Below, piece after piece: positions 44,174 to 56,508 of a stretch of DNA of 64,000 nt. The translations under genes were made by a program, and so were the position numbers. The notes beneath the pieces were generated by a model. That model was given only the letters and a program-made list of their open reading frames with translations, had not been told where the DNA came from and made no database searches. Position 1 is the first letter of the stretch, and each line of letters opens with the position of its first letter. Location of the stretch: positions 1-64,000 of the forward strand of contig JAAKBF010000049.1 of assembly GCA_012656075.1 (NCBI GenBank), in the 5' to 3' direction. Source of the stretch: Phytophthora hibernalis. Lineage: Eukaryota > Oomycota > Peronosporomycetes > Peronosporales > Peronosporaceae.

Positions 44174-46064
44174 CTATATCGTTGCGATACTGGTTCCGCC
44201 ACGGTTCCGCTGCGTCGATCTCTCGCAGCGCACCCAGCAGAGTCGATGGCGGCTGATCACAGCCAAAAACGGGGTACCAGGCTCCCTTCTCCCCGTGCGG
44301 GAATAGTGAAGGAAGAAGAGATCGAGAAGACGGTCCAGATCACAGTAACCTGCGATCATCCCACGGAGAACACGTTTCAGGAAGGACTTCCAACGGGCCC
44401 CTAGACGAGATCGCCGCTGTCGTCTCTCTTCACAAAATGCGGCCAGGGCAGGTTCCGTTTTGCGCAACACATAACTGACGGGGAAGGAGTGAGTCGACTC
44501 CCACACTGTCTGGCGATGCGTCTCCTCCCACTCCAAGTACTTGGCCGCGATCTCGGTAAACCCACCCGTCACTACGAAAGACACGGGTTCGACGACGAAG
44601 TCCAGGTTGTCCCAAGGCGCCTCGTCGTAAAGGGCAGTGATCTGTTCTTCGGTGATCAACTCCGGATTTCAAAGACTCTCCGAAGGCGTCGGTTCACCCG
44701 GAGGAAACAACCAGTAGAAAGGCTTGGTGAAGTGGTGGAAGAACAAATTAATGTCGAGCTCAGCCACGCTCACGCGTCCAAAATATCGAGCGAACCACGG
44801 GGAGACTTCGGCAGGGGTTCGACGGCGGTGGTGACGATAGCCTGGTATCCAGTCATCACGCGCTACGATAGCAGATCCCACCGCACGGGAAGGAGAAGCC
44901 GGTTCCGGCGCGATCGCGGTATACTAGTAACACTGTCGTCGCTAGTGGACGGATCATGGTCACCAATTCGGCTGTCGCCATCGCCGGACCTATCGCCATC
45001 GTCACTGCCAGCGCCAGAGCTGTCATCTTCACCACTCCTGTCCGATTGATCTTGGTTACGGGATGATCTCTCGGAAGAGTCGGACACAACGTCAATCGGG
45101 CGATCAGATGACCCGCCGCCAGACGCACCCGCCGAAGACGAGCGTCGTCGAGCAGAAGACCGTGAACTTGTCAAAGCAGCCCGGAAAATGTCGTCGTCTC
45201 CGCGGCATCCTCCCGATCGTGCTTGCGGTCACGTTCAGCGTAACTACGATCTAAATTCGTCTGGGCAGCGGCGATATGTTGTGATTGCGTGCCTGTAGAT
45301 CGGCGACGCGTTGCTCCAGTCGAGTGACGCGTCCACGAAGCCGAGAGGCAGCATCGTCGAGAGCCTGCTGCGAAGCTTCATGAGCCTGGATGTCGCCTTC
45401 AGCTTGCGCTAGATCGTGACGATATCGATCGCGGTCGATCATAACCTGATCGCGCTCAGCAACATCCTGATCACGCTCGTCTTGGAGGGCCGCGATACAA
45501 CGTGCGAAAGCAGGGGAAGCACCCGCACTGAAGTCGCGGTCGACAGTTGCCTAGCCAGACTACTGATTTCATCCTGCAGGCGTGCAATTTCCTCGTCGCG
45601 CACCTCTTGAGTGACACGAAGTTGATCCCGGAGTGCCTGAACCTCCCGCGAGTTGTCGAGGCGCTCCCGCACTGCACGCTCGTAGTCCGCGGACACTTGC
45701 AACGCATCCCGGTAACGACGATGGAGGATCTCGTACTGGTGTTGGCAGTGCAAGACGTAGGGTGACGCAGCTGCGTATGCCTCGTTCAACTCGCTCTCGA
45801 GACGGTCGGCACGCGCCTTCTGGTCGGCGTATGTGCGCTGCAGGGTCGCGTGGTCTTCCGCCAGGTCCGACCCAGCGTCAGCGCGATCCAGCAGCTCGCT
45901 GAATGTCGCGAGGAAAGCATGCGCAGCTTAGCGGTGGACGGGAGGAAGCGCAATCTGGAGAGTGGAGACTACCGAGTGGGTGAGGGGTCGGCATCGGACC
46001 TGGTGCTATCGGCGACGGCGGCGCTGGGAAGGCCCGTAGAATTGGGCTGCTGCGCGGCAACCAT
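44174..46064 (-). pseudogene. Ty3/Gypsy Gag, opposite orientation
   Basis: The minus-strand ATG at 46062-46064 begins a Ser/Ala/Pro-rich leader that stops after 31 codons. A long coiled coil follows in other frames (about 45915-45260: RADRLESELNEAYAAA, ALRDQLRVTQEVRDEEIARL, RLRGRVTRLEQRVADLQ), then a Ser/Asp-rich stretch (45174-44900). The capsid-like part is VSVAELDINLFFHHFTKPFY (44800), ITEEQITALYDEAPWDNLDF (44655) and RWKSFLKRVLRGMIAGYCDL (44380). It meets the Gypsy pol above tail to tail, so the two are separate insertions or one rearranged element. The bZIP/LINE-2 duplicate begins 101 bp upstream of its start. Confidence 0.65.
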
Positions 46065-46164
46065 GGAGGGATGGAAGACGTCAACGGGGAATATGACGGC
46101 GGAAAGTAGAGTGGCGTGCGCTAGCAGCGGCTACTGTACGGCCTTTTCCAGCGCAGGGGACGAT

Positions 46165-48337
46165 TGACGTGAAGCGGTCTGGCTCTTGCTGAGCTTCACC
46201 AATAGGAGGCGACATGAAGATCCAAAGATCACGATTGATGGATCGCGACCCGAGAGCTGCAGCTGTGTCTGGTTACATCCGGTTGTATGACATCTGGGCG
46301 AGACCTGACCGGTGTACCAGCAATTGGGTACACTCCGACCTGATTCGTCTGGCACAATCATTCCGATACGTGATCTGATGCAGCCATTCCAATACACAAT
46401 CCGGTGCAATCATTGAGACACGTGATCTGCCGATATGCGATCTGCCAACTCGCGATCTGCGGGGGTTGATCTGGAGCAATCATTTCGGTACGGCGATCAC
46501 ATGGATTGTGGGTACAATGGAGCGATCAATTCGTTACGGTACCGCGATTTGGGTACCTAATATCAGGTTCAAGGTACAATGCGCAAACGGGAAGCACGCA
46601 AGAGGGTAGGAAGAGAGCGATATGGGGAGAGAACTTTAGGGCCTTTACTTTGGTATAATATATTCCGATTTGCCTTGCAAGACGCAAGTGTTTTCTAGAC
46701 TACCGGGGAAAGAGGTATATTGGCCTACCCGAAGAAGAACTCACTACGCCAACCAAGAACACGACGTACACCTGGATAGCTTGGCCAGGGTACGCTCGCA
46801 CATCAATCTCATCGCAAGATCCCGCCAAGAGGCGGCGGCCAGTAACAGAAAGGGCTACAACAGCACAAGAAAAGGATACACCCCCAAGCGATCGGCTTGA
46901 ACCAAGAATCGATCGCAGCATACGGACGACCGCGTGAAGAATACCCGCGTGGCCGTCACCCACCCAGACCCCGGAAGGAGCAACCAAGCTCCAACCTCCG
47001 CCTTGGTCACCACTAAACGTCTTCACGAACACCGGAAGAGCGTAACCCGACCAGTCGTCGGGTACACAAGGTGACTACAAGGTTTCGATCGCGCCAGATC
47101 AACGGAGTACCCCCTCCGACAGTCGGCAGTCCGGGCGTACCGGGCGCAAGCTTCGACCGCGTCAGCAATTTTCGTGAAACAGCTTCGCCACAGCTGTGGC
47201 AACACACATCGGTAGTTAGTGGAGGGATGGGACAACAGATCGACGCTACAAGTGTCTCGGGACCGGATCAAAGAGTTGGGTTCTTCGATGGGGGCTCGCG
47301 TGGAAACCCCGATCTCGGAGGCAGCGAAGGCGTACTCATTGAATGTGCAGACGGAAGACAAATGGCAATATGGGCGGCGACGACGGCTCTAGGAGGGCGC
47401 AACATGACAAACAATGTGGCCGAATTAATCGGGTTGCACCGACTATTAGCGCAGGCGTTATCCAAGAAATGGTATGGTCTTCATATTGTGGTGGAGGCAT
47501 TATGCTCATCCTGCGGATGATGTTGCAAAGGCGGCACAAAGGCTCCAGTACTGATATCGAGTGGCGATGCGGCTTGCGGATTTGTGTGCTGTCACTAACT
47601 GGGCGTACCACTATCGACAGCTCAATAAAATGGCGGATTGGCTGGCGAATATGGCGATGGACACAGGCAAGAGCCAAATGAGTTCGATAACAGAGATGAA
47701 TGATGAATCCAATGGACTGTTGGTGGCAGCAACTAGACGAATGGAAGAAGACATGAGACGATGGATGGAAGATAGAGGCATGCGGTGAACGGAGGTGGAC
47801 ATGTAGTCAGGGCCGTGGGAGTGAATACGACTACGCAGCAAGCGGGGGCGTGACAGAAGGACCCGGCATCGAGTGCAACTGGTTAGGATTCAAGAAGCGT
47901 AGCTGGAAAAGTTATATTGGAAAGCTATCTATTGGGAAGCTTAATGATGAGTATTTTAAGGCGACTGGGTCAACGTTCGTTCAACACGAACGGAGTGGAA
48001 AACACTACGATCGATGTACCGGACCTCATGAACACCAAGCAACGTAGATCCATATCATATTCACCAAATACATGTATGTCGTGCGCATGAGTGCCAAATA
48101 CCAACGGGCGACAAAAGCCTCCTTCCGAACGAGTACGCGAACGACAAACCGCCTAATAGGCAAGCAGGACATGAGGAACTCGACCAGGCAGCACACTCGG
48201 TCACGTTCGATACGTTACTGCTGTTGATTCTTGCTTCCTATGCTGCTGGCCACTAAGCTGCGATCGCGCAGATGCACGTGATCCTTGGCCACAGGTCGCA
48301 CCGAATGACCGAGACCATTCTAAAGCGTATTAGCAAC
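46165..48337 (+). repeat. LINE-2 segment, copy C
   Basis: Reverse complement of 31936-34107, nearly the same length (2,173 versus 2,172 bp) and nearly identical. Homology stops abruptly at 46165 within CACGTCA, where B continues and C changes to the sequence upstream of the Gypsy Gag. Confidence 0.9.
47071..47788 (+). pseudogene. RNase H domain of LINE-2, copy C
   Basis: The 149-codon frame 47071-47520 has a Pro-rich lead-in, then VGFFDGGSRGNPDLGGSEGV and NNVAELIGLHRLL with the first Asp and the Glu. The domain shifts frame at about 47500, where the GD(S/N) block should be and Gly replaces Asp. It resumes in the frame ending at 47788 with YRQLNKMADWLANMAMD. The same frameshift is in copy B, so it predates the duplication. 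The fold matches the archaeal-like RNase H group. Confidence 0.75.
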
Positions 48338-51300
48338 GCCTGAGTAGATCACGTACAAACCATTGCTTGTGTGTGTATAAATTCGGGCTAGTGCACCAAC
48401 GTTGCAGACACTTTAGCGAACTCGTCTTTGCTTTTAGACACGATTCTAGACAGCCTATAAATCTGTCGGGTCTATCGGCACCGATAGTAAAACCAAGTTT
48501 TCGATTCGCCGCCTGTTTGGGTTGAGTAAAACTCACAATACCATCAAAACAAACAAATATATACCGTTCGCTAACATAACCTCAAACATTGTCGCATGTT
48601 AATTTGAAAACGGTAGCTCATTGTCTTCTGACGAAATGGCACTCGGACGTGATGGTTGCGTTGTCGAGCACGGACGAAACATCTTCTAGACTTCCTAACA
48701 GCTTGATCATCGGATTCAACATGTCGGTTTGTGTGTGCAATCTCACCAGTTTGCCACTTGAACTGTCCATGCTGAAAGTCACCGAACCGCGCATGACAAG
48801 CTTCCGCCCGAGCATCTTGGCAGCAACAGGTGACCACACACCTTCTTGAGCTCCGTCATTTTCATATTTGTTCAGATGTGGGAATGCGTAGCGGAAGGTG
48901 TTGCTGGTGATTGTGACGGTGGTGCTGGTACTCGCGACGAGCGTATCAGGAGCTGGCATATTCATACCTTCCAGCTCCACATCGGCTCCGCCAAAGTAGA
49001 CTGCAAAGAGCCTCCAGCTCTCGATCTGTGCTTCCACACCGACCGATGAAGCACCAATCACATCTGGCGCCAATATTCCTCGAAGAAAGTCTGCTGCTGT
49101 GGCTTGCAGCGTGGTCGGGGATGACAAGAAGTGACGGAAGTGACGAAAGTACTCAGCCGCAAGCACCCAGATGGTCGGCTTGATGGGACGGCGTGCTGGG
49201 TCTTTGGATCGCGGTGATTCGAGCTCCTTGATCTCAGCTTGCAGTGTGGCGATTTCGCCTTCGATATCATTCTGTACCTGCACCTGCCTCTGCCTGTAGC
49301 GTGCCTGGTTCACACGGCAGCGTTCTCGCCGATGGTTCTTCTTCTTCAGGGCTTCCGTGACGATTTTAGTTTGCAGCTCAGCAGTAATTGGATGTTTCGT
49401 AGCTTGGATAGATGAAATGATCTTATTGACTGTCTCCAGGTCCGAAGGGTATACAGACGTTGGCAAACCGGTTGGCTCCATCGAATTTATGGCTGATGCC
49501 AGTGCCGCCTGGGCTAACGTTGCGCCATCACTTCTCGCGGGGGCTTTGTCTGAGGGCTCGTCTTGAGTCTCGTGTATGGAGCTGGTCGCTGCGATTGTTG
49601 CATGCAGAGTGGCATGTCCTCCACGTGAGTATTTCTGCTACGAACAGACCAGGTACGTTGTACGACATTTCCTATCACGTTGTCGCTCAATGATGCACTG
49701 ATGGGCGCGCTGAACGCGTAAAGGTCCATTATGGCATGAAGGAAATTCGGCTGGGGGGTACGGTCGTTATTGCGAAGTGACAAGACGAAGTGATCGATAT
49801 GCAGTCAGACGACGAAGTTGCCACTGCACTGATGCCAGCAGACACTGGTCAATTGAGTTAGCGCCTGGTGTTACAGTATTTGACCTCTGTATTTGTACAG
49901 AGGTCCCTCTCATTAGCGCACCTCTTCGTTTGCAAACCCCGGTATATCCGATCAGCAAGAAACACAAAAGTAGTCGTTTGCCTATTTCGTATCTAATCCC
50001 TCTGAAATCGCTTCAGCAACCCCACTACGGCTAATGAGAGGGACATTTGTACTGTATTGGTTTACGCACTGAGGAGGCGCTGAGGCAGGAAGTAAACAAT
50101 GAATCACGTGGATAAGCTCATGACGATTTTGTCCGAATTAGACAATGGTCCCGCAATCTATAATACATGTACATGCATTGCTTTTTCGATGGCTGGTTTC
50201 AACACCTTGTGGAGCCCTCATGGTGCGGGACAGTGAATTTATTGGTCATGTCATAACAGGTAATTCTGCACACGCCCTTACCGATACTTGGAAACAGAGT
50301 CCGTTTACGTGTATACCAATCAAGAATCACATGGATGTGGCACCGATCAACTTCGCCAGCCACGTACACTAACTAATCACGGCTTGCAAGCGTTTGTAGC
50401 GCTTTGCTCTTCACACCACCATGTCGCCACCACGCAATCTGTCTCTGCAGATTGTATAGTCACCTACCACACAAAATGACAAGTTTGAGTTTTGACATGT
50501 TACGTTTTATTGCAGTTTGCACTGACGACTGGCACCGCCACCGACCATAAGTGATGTAGCAAAGCAGAATACACACAACTTAGTTACGTCTCTACAAAGC
50601 TTGCAACCCCAACTCCTTAGGGCTGCTGGGCCGTATCTGGGCAGCAGCCCATTGTTGTTGAGCCAATCCAAGACGCCGTCCTGTAGTTTCAAAAATAGAG
50701 TCTGGGATGGCTGATTTGCTGCTGCTCGATTATCGCTAATGCAAGGCGATGGATGTGGAGGTGATCAAGTGGCTAATAGCCAAATTTTCTGAATTAACAG
50801 ATTGAGGTAGCCTTTCCCTTCCGCAAGCCACTCGCTGTTTGCCACCTTTCGAGCTACATGTAGTGGATCAACTGCAGAACTCTCTTGCAAACGTGTCCAA
50901 TCCCAAGATACCAGAATATTCGGTCGAGCAACTGAACATCGTTGACCACGGTGATAGATTAGAATTAGAAACAGAATGGGATGGGGCTGGCACACTCAAA
51001 GTGATACCAGTTTCTTTAATAAAAGCCTCTTCGCTTTGCAATTAACAACTTTGTCCAAGATTTGGTGTTACGGGGTGAGATTTAACGACGCCCTCTACGA
51101 TCTCGAGTGCTGTTAGCAGTTACTGTCACACTCCTTGCTGTTAATGCTGTCGTCAGCGTCACCAGTGTTGCTTCTGTAGCTACAAAGGACACGTCTTCAG
51201 ACACTACAATCAAAGCCTCTGATCTTTTCGTTAAGAAGATCCTGTTCAAGTATGGTAACGTCACTGACTCGATAGTGATTACGATCGTCCCGGACACTTT

Positions 51301-51850
51301 GCGGGAGGTTGACGACGACTCTTCCTCCACCGACGTAGTGTTGTTCCACAAGCCGCGAGCACGTTCATCCCCAAACCAAATACCCGTAAACGAGTAATTC
51401 GAAATTATTTTCCTCAATCATGATATTTTTGCTCCAAGTTGTGGTTTTGCCGCAGCAGCATAGACATACCAGTAATTGTTAGAGCGAACCTGTGGTCATT
51501 GCTATTCGCATTTCGAGGCAGATTATTCGCCAATTCATCTCTTTCTCACTTCTTTCGGGGTGAAAGATTGGGAACGCAGGTGTCTAATCGTACATGTAGC
51601 GGCAGCATCAACCGCGACGATTTCATTTGCAGTTTGCGAATTTTCTCCGTTAACGTTATCGAACAGCTTGAGGATCGTTGCCGTACTCTGCCACGATCCA
51701 CTTCTCGAGATTAAGCTGGCGGTTGAAGCAGCGAGCGCCAGTGTTAGCTTAAGACCGATTGAATCACCACCTCCAAACCTTCTTAAGGATGATGCAAATT
51801 AGCTGAAGGCGCCTCTGGTCACGCACGAAGGCATTTCGCGTTTCGAAAGT
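48338..51850 (-). repeat. bZIP unit, copy C
   Basis: Same orientation as unit A and inverted relative to B. It is uninterrupted and shows the empty sites for the Copia element (about 51495) and the TA-flanked MITE (51591). Between 49570 and 51850 it has no convincing gene; the frames there start with non-ATG codons. Confidence 0.9.
48618..49481 (-). CDS. bZIP transcription factor, copy C (intact)
   Basis: This 287-residue protein is identical by eye to copy B except for Asp to Gly in SSSGKLVRLH, in the C-terminal domain. The basic region with Cys at the usual Asn position and the zipper are unchanged. The ATG at 49479-49481 has the same upstream sequence as B, including the open upstream frame and the possible short first exon. 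Its neighbour upstream is the unit's non-coding part; downstream, beyond the unit edge, lies LINE-2, not a host gene. Codon use looks like an oomycete host gene rather than the decayed elements around it. Confidence 0.88.
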   Translation of the reverse strand: MEPTGLPTSVYPSDLETVNKIISSIQATKHPITAELQTKIVTEALKKKNHRRERCRVNQARYRQRQVQVQNDIEGEIATLQAEIKELESPRSKDPARRPIKPTIWVLAAEYFRHFRHFLSSPTTLQATAADFLRGILAPDVIGASSVGVEAQIESWRLFAVYFGGADVELEGMNMPAPDTLVASTSTTVTITSNTFRYAFPHLNKYENDGAQEGVWSPVAAKMLGRKLVMRGSVTFSMDSSSGKLVRLHTQTDMLNPMIKLLGSLEDVSSVLDNATITSECHFVRRQ

Positions 51851-51884
51851 GTCCATTCATAGCTGCAGTGTGGATACCGGTACA

Positions 51885-52317
51885 TGTAGCTGAGCTACCT
51901 TTCTCCCTTTGATCAATACACTTTGTTTGGCTAAAGTTTCTGCTAAGCTTAGCAATAATATTCACGCGAGAAGCAAGCTCGATTAGCCAACGAACATTAT
52001 TATACCGGTAGGTGTCCATTTCGTGCGGCCACCAGCTGAATTTTTCGGCTTTTGATTATGCTCGCTACGACATCCGACACTCAACGTGATCTTGAATTAT
52101 TCCTTAAGCTAAGCATAGAGCATTAGGTTGAAACTCAAATATGCGCACAGAATGCTTGATTGCTCGCCATACAGTTAGGACCTTCTTGGTCTCTTTGGTA
52201 AAGTCTTCTCCCAAGCGTTTATCGGCTCAAGTTGCTCAAGATACAAAAACAAGACACAATGTGCAGCCCAGTGTGAGTACGCAGTGCAGTTTGCGCTGAG
52301 GATATATGCCGTAACAA
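51885..52317. repeat. Repeat family X, left part, beside unit C
   Basis: Matches the palindrome arms at 27390-27660 and 27840-28200, including GATTGCTCGCCATACAGTTA and GTGAGTACGCAGTGCAGTTT. It breaks off at GCCGTAACAA (52308-52317), exactly where the Ngaro element begins, and resumes at 56583. Confidence 0.8.
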
Positions 52318-52329
52318 GATGGGAACAGC

Positions 52330-52486
52330 TTACAAGTTGCGGAAGCGACAGAAACGACGAAAGGCGAGGCAGTTGCTGACGAAGGCGTAGTTTCCCAGTA
52401 GCGCATGAGTTCTGTAGATAGGATGGGTAGGTGCCAGAAGTAGGCCATAGGGCTACTTATTCTCGAATTTCCATCGCAGCAGTTAA
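52330..52486 (+). repeat. Ngaro split repeat A1
   Basis: TTACAAGTTGCGGAAGCGAC to CAGCAGTTAA; matches A2 at 56358-56507 in direct orientation with a few substitutions and a small indel. Confidence 0.9.
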
Positions 52487-52673
52487 AACATCGAAGGAAA
52501 CCTTGTCGGACCAACCCCGCAGTCGCTCATGACATCTGGCTATTTCTATCTGCGACCTAAGTGTTCAACCTTGTTGAGTTCGCGTATGGCAAGGTAGAGG
52601 GAGATGCTACACGCGCTGGAAAAATGAAGGTCAAGTTAGTGCGCAGTGTAAGAGGAAACACAGACGGCCGAAA

Positions 52674-53937
52674 TGAATAATGAAGAGCTCATACGTAGGG
52701 CGGTCTCGTTGGAGGAGGCAGAAGATGGGGGCCGGTACATTTGTAGGTAGCGCCATATGTACATCAGGGTTCGACCAGGGGAGCTCGAGTGTGGGACTAC
52801 GGTGTGGTAGTTGGATACCACTGGAAGTCGGGCATGCGTCAAGGGTGGCTCGATGTGAGCTTTGCCGGTGCCGTGGCCCCTGTTCTTTACGAGTCCGGGT
52901 CAACCCAAGACGTCTCGGTCGAGGTGTACGCGCTGCAGCACTGCATTGGACAAATCCCCAGTTTCGTCATGGCGGCGAAAGTGAAAACAATGCACGTCAA
53001 GGTCTACAACAAGTTCAACGGGATCAACGAGGTCGCCACTAGGGATTCCACCGTTCTTCTGGCCGCGATAGGAGTGAAAGCAATGGATGAGTCCCAACGC
53101 ATCGCTCTCCTGGGTATCACGAGTTTTGAGGTATCCGAAGTCACTGTTCGGCGTGTCCTCGATTTTGTTTTCTACAAGGAAGGAGGGCGAATGGCTCCAG
53201 CGGGAGTGACGTTTGGCGAGACAATATTCGATAAAATTACAATATTCGATAAAATTGACCCCGAGCCGGCACACGAGGCTCCGAGAGACACAGGGAGGGG
53301 CGGCGTTGTGCTGAGCGAGGAACTGAGTGACTCTGATGACGAGGATTCGACTGCAGTGACAACCGAAGAGGCCGGAAGCCATCCCGCTAAGCGAGCCTCC
53401 AAGCGCAGACGAGTTGATGCAAGAGGAATTACGGGTACGTTACAACCCGGTGGCGGTAGTAGGGTTGAGATAACGTCGCAACAGGATCACGACGTGGATC
53501 AGCTTATTCATCTCCAGCGTACGGACACTTCCATGGCTACGTCGCGCCAGATATCACAGGGAAACATCGATGGAGCTGCGGACAAGCAGCAATTTCAACC
53601 GACTGGAATGCAGACATCAATGCACTTGGCGCTTATAAACGGTAATTACGCATCTCTGACTGCGCAGCGTTTTGTTGAAATCGTTCAGATTTATTGGAGA
53701 AAGTTTGGCTTCTTTCCACACCCTGCTGTACTGCGAGCGCTGTTTGGCTGGGAGTTTGGTACGAGAGGACTGTCAATTCTACATTTTGGTCGAATAACTG
53801 AACAGGAGAAACGGGCGCGTGTCCGAGGGACTGATATGAGTCATTTCTCCTGGAAGAACACCCTTCCTGCGCCATCAGCGCCAGAAACATTTTCAGTCAT
53901 CATTGGAGCAGTGGAGGTCTTGTGTGTCATCACGTAG
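52674..53937 (+). pseudogene. Ngaro ORF1 (Gag-like)
   Basis: An ATG at 52674 begins an acidic leader (NNEELIRRAVSLEEAEDGG) that stops after about 25 codons. A long frame then runs to 53937, with its first internal ATG at 52834 (about 367 codons). It includes an acidic Ser/Asp stretch (SEELSDSDDEDS), a basic cluster (KRASKRRRVDARG) that could be a nuclear signal, and a C-terminal part (YWRKFGFFPHPAVLRALFGW). No CCHC knuckle is visible. An 18-bp tandem duplication (53221-53256) repeats TIFDKI in frame. A Gag-like role is inferred from position. Confidence 0.6.
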
Positions 53938-53970
53938 CAGCTTTACAAGCCGTTCGTTCACGAAACACTC

Positions 53971-55165
53971 GTGGCAGCCTCAAATTTCCTCTTTGAATTG
54001 CGTGTTGGTGAGCTACCGGTGTCCTCGGAGTCTTTGGCTGAAATTGCAGCTATCTCAGTATCCGCTGACCACGTCGGTCGGTTTGCTGGAACTATACCAG
54101 AGCTGGGCGTTCTCGTACTTGATCTTCGCTGCCCGTTCGGCTGGAGGAATTCTCCTTCATCGTACTGGGTCGCCGGGGCAGCAATCGGTCTTATATACGC
54201 TAGTTCAGCACCTAAATGGCCGTTGCAACCGGATATAGCGCGGGATACGTTTGACGCAACGACATGGTGCGACGACCACTCTGCCATCAAGCCTGATATC
54301 GGATCAAGGCTGTCTGAAGCCGAACTGGCACTTCGGTCACGATGGTCACCATTCTGAGTCCCGATGCGTGCAACGAGAAGAAATCCACAACTTGGTTTGA
54401 GACAGGTCGAGCCCTCGGTTAGGACTGGAATCTGCAAGCAAAGACCATATCAATCCCAGCGGACAAAATATTTAAAGCCCAGCAGCGGCTTCGAGGAATG
54501 CTTGACCGCGTTCGAGCAACCAAAACGGATCTTTATAAGCTGATGGGCAGTTTACGGCATGTAGTCTCATGTGTCAGGTCCGCGGCCTCATGCTTCCAGC
54601 GTGTTGCAACATTAGCTCGACGAGCTTCAAAGTATGGATCTGTCGAGGTATCGGTCGAAGCTAAAGACGGCCATTGGTGGGTTTTAGTAATTTTGCGGAT
54701 CGGCAAGCTGAACGCCGTTCCGATGACTGGATTTACTCATCGACACGACCCTGACTTCCACATCCATGTGAGCAAGGCTTGTGCGCCTTGTTTCCAGACC
54801 AACGACAATATCTACAAGTGAAAATTTCAAGCGCAAAACGTGCACTCATTCACCGCTGCAACGAAACTGGGGACAACCAATTCTGCGTAAATGTACGAGA
54901 GCTCATGAGTGCCGTTTTCGCTTCTTTGATGTGGGGTCACGCCTGGCAAAGCTCCGTCAAAGAGGCGGGCACACACGTTCGTTTTGGATTGATAACACCT
55001 CGGCGGTCGCGTGGAGTAATCACAAGGTCACAAGGCGAGTCGCAACAAATTTGCACAACTGTTGATTCAAATCCTCGGCATCTGTGAAGTTGAACACGCG
55101 TTTTAATCAACAGCATCTCATATTGCCGAGGTGGACAACGAAATGGCCGACGCAGGCAGCAGAGT
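53971..55165 (+). pseudogene. Ngaro RT and RNase H
   Basis: RT motifs are CPFGWRNSPSSYWVAGAAIG and ATTWCDDHSAIKPDIGSRL, where CDDH corresponds to the DIRS-type (V/C)DDH catalytic box. LYKLMGSLRHVVSCVRSAAS marks the RT-to-RNase H connection. RNase H starts at DPDFHIHVSKACAP (the Asp expected after HIHM/V is Ser here), continues with VRELMSAVFASLMWG and, after a frameshift, FWIDNTSAVAWSNHK, and ends near SHIAEVDNEMADAGSRV. At least three frame changes and two stops are present. Confidence 0.8.
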
Positions 55166-56231
55166 GTGGCAGTCGCCGTCTCTAGCTCGTACCTTGTGCG
55201 TTGGATGGACACAGGTAAAAATCCCGAGCGATTGGCGAAATCTCTCGCATCTCTGGGAGCGTTACTACTAGCAGAGGCTCTCGCCCAGTCGTCCAGAAAG
55301 CATTATTCTCGCGCATGGAATCAATGGTCTGCGTGGCGCAACATGATGCGTTGTAGCCCTCCTTAGAGGCAAACGACATCATCAAGAACGCAGAGCAAAT
55401 CGGGGCGTTTGCAGTGTACTTGTGGAAGTATGGTATGAACAGAAAACATACTGGTAATACCTACTCGACGATATGCACCAAATTGTGCGCGGTGCGCTGG
55501 TTTCAAAGGAACACAGCCGGATATGACCCAGGAGTCAACGCTAGTCACGCTATTTTGCTTCGCGGGATTCGGCGCTTCACTGATCCAGTCGTCAAGCAGC
55601 AGCCGTTGACCGCGCGGCTGCTTCGTACTATCTTCCTTGCAATCGATCATACTCAGCCGCGCAATCACCTGTTGTGGGGCGGCCTGCTGCTTGGATACTT
55701 GTTTCTTTTCAGGCGGTCGGAATATTTGTTCATCGGAGGGCTACATTTTGCGGCTCTCCGCAATCCGGTTTTTGACGTCAATGAACAAAGCGTGGATCCC
55801 AAATGGGCTTAAATCGTGGGGTCACTTTAAACGGAGCGAAGAACAACCAATTTGGGCGCGAGGAGACAAGGTATCACTGTAAGTCGCAGGACAAGGTCAT
55901 CTGCCCAGTCAGAGCAGCGCGTTGGGTGTACAAGGCCGCAGCCGCGTTAGATACGAGAGATAGCGATCCAGCACTCTCCACGAGGAAGGGAGGAATCTCG
56001 GCTCAGGATATCGCCAAGATAATCAAGCGAGCTGCATCAAAGAGTGGCTTGGATCCCGCGCGGTATTCGACACACTCGGTACGTGTTGGAGGTGCTACTG
56101 CGCTGCTGAACGCCGGGTCGGATCGACTGGTTATCAAGCTCCTAGGCAGATGGCTCTCCAACGCATTTGAAGATTATCCGGTTCTATCCGCGAAAAGAAC
56201 GGAAGGCTTGGCCCAGCAGATGTGCTATTAG
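55166..56231 (+). pseudogene. Ngaro tyrosine recombinase
   Basis: The N-terminal core-binding part reads LLAEALAQSSRKHYSRAWNQ. The catalytic domain shows the first Arg in LGYLFLFRRSEYLF (about 55700), HSVRVGGATALLNAG (HxxR, about 56075), LLGRWLSNAF (Trp position) and FEDYPVLS with the nucleophilic Tyr (about 56175). Frame changes occur near 55365 and 55800. The enzyme would integrate circular cDNA without making a target duplication, in keeping with the precise join at both ends. Confidence 0.85.
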
Positions 56232-56284
56232 CACTGCTAGCGGCGCATCAGGTCCCGCCGAGTCGGCATTCATTGTGGGGCGAA

Positions 56285-56358
56285 CCGCCATGCCACGCCC
56301 TTCAAGTGTGGCAGAATGCACAACATTCATCTGCCCCAAGTGTGATGCTGTTGGAAAT
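56285..56358 (+). repeat. Ngaro split repeat B1
   Basis: Direct repeat of B2 (56509-56582), sharing TTCAAGTGTGGCAGAATGCA and AAGTGTGATGCTGTTGGAAA with about two mismatches. It abuts A2. Confidence 0.9.
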
Positions 56359-56507
56359 TACAGGTTGCGGAAGCGACAGAAACGACCAAAGGCGAGGCAG
56401 TTGCTGACGAAGGCGCAGTTTCCCAGTAGCGCATGAGTTCTATCGATAGGATGGGTAGGTGCAAGAAGTAGGGCTGCTCATTCTCGAATTTCCATCGCAG
56501 CAGTTAA
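56358..56507 (+). repeat. Ngaro split repeat A2
   Basis: Direct repeat of A1 at the left end; lies between B1 and B2. Confidence 0.9.
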
Positions 56508-56508
56508 C

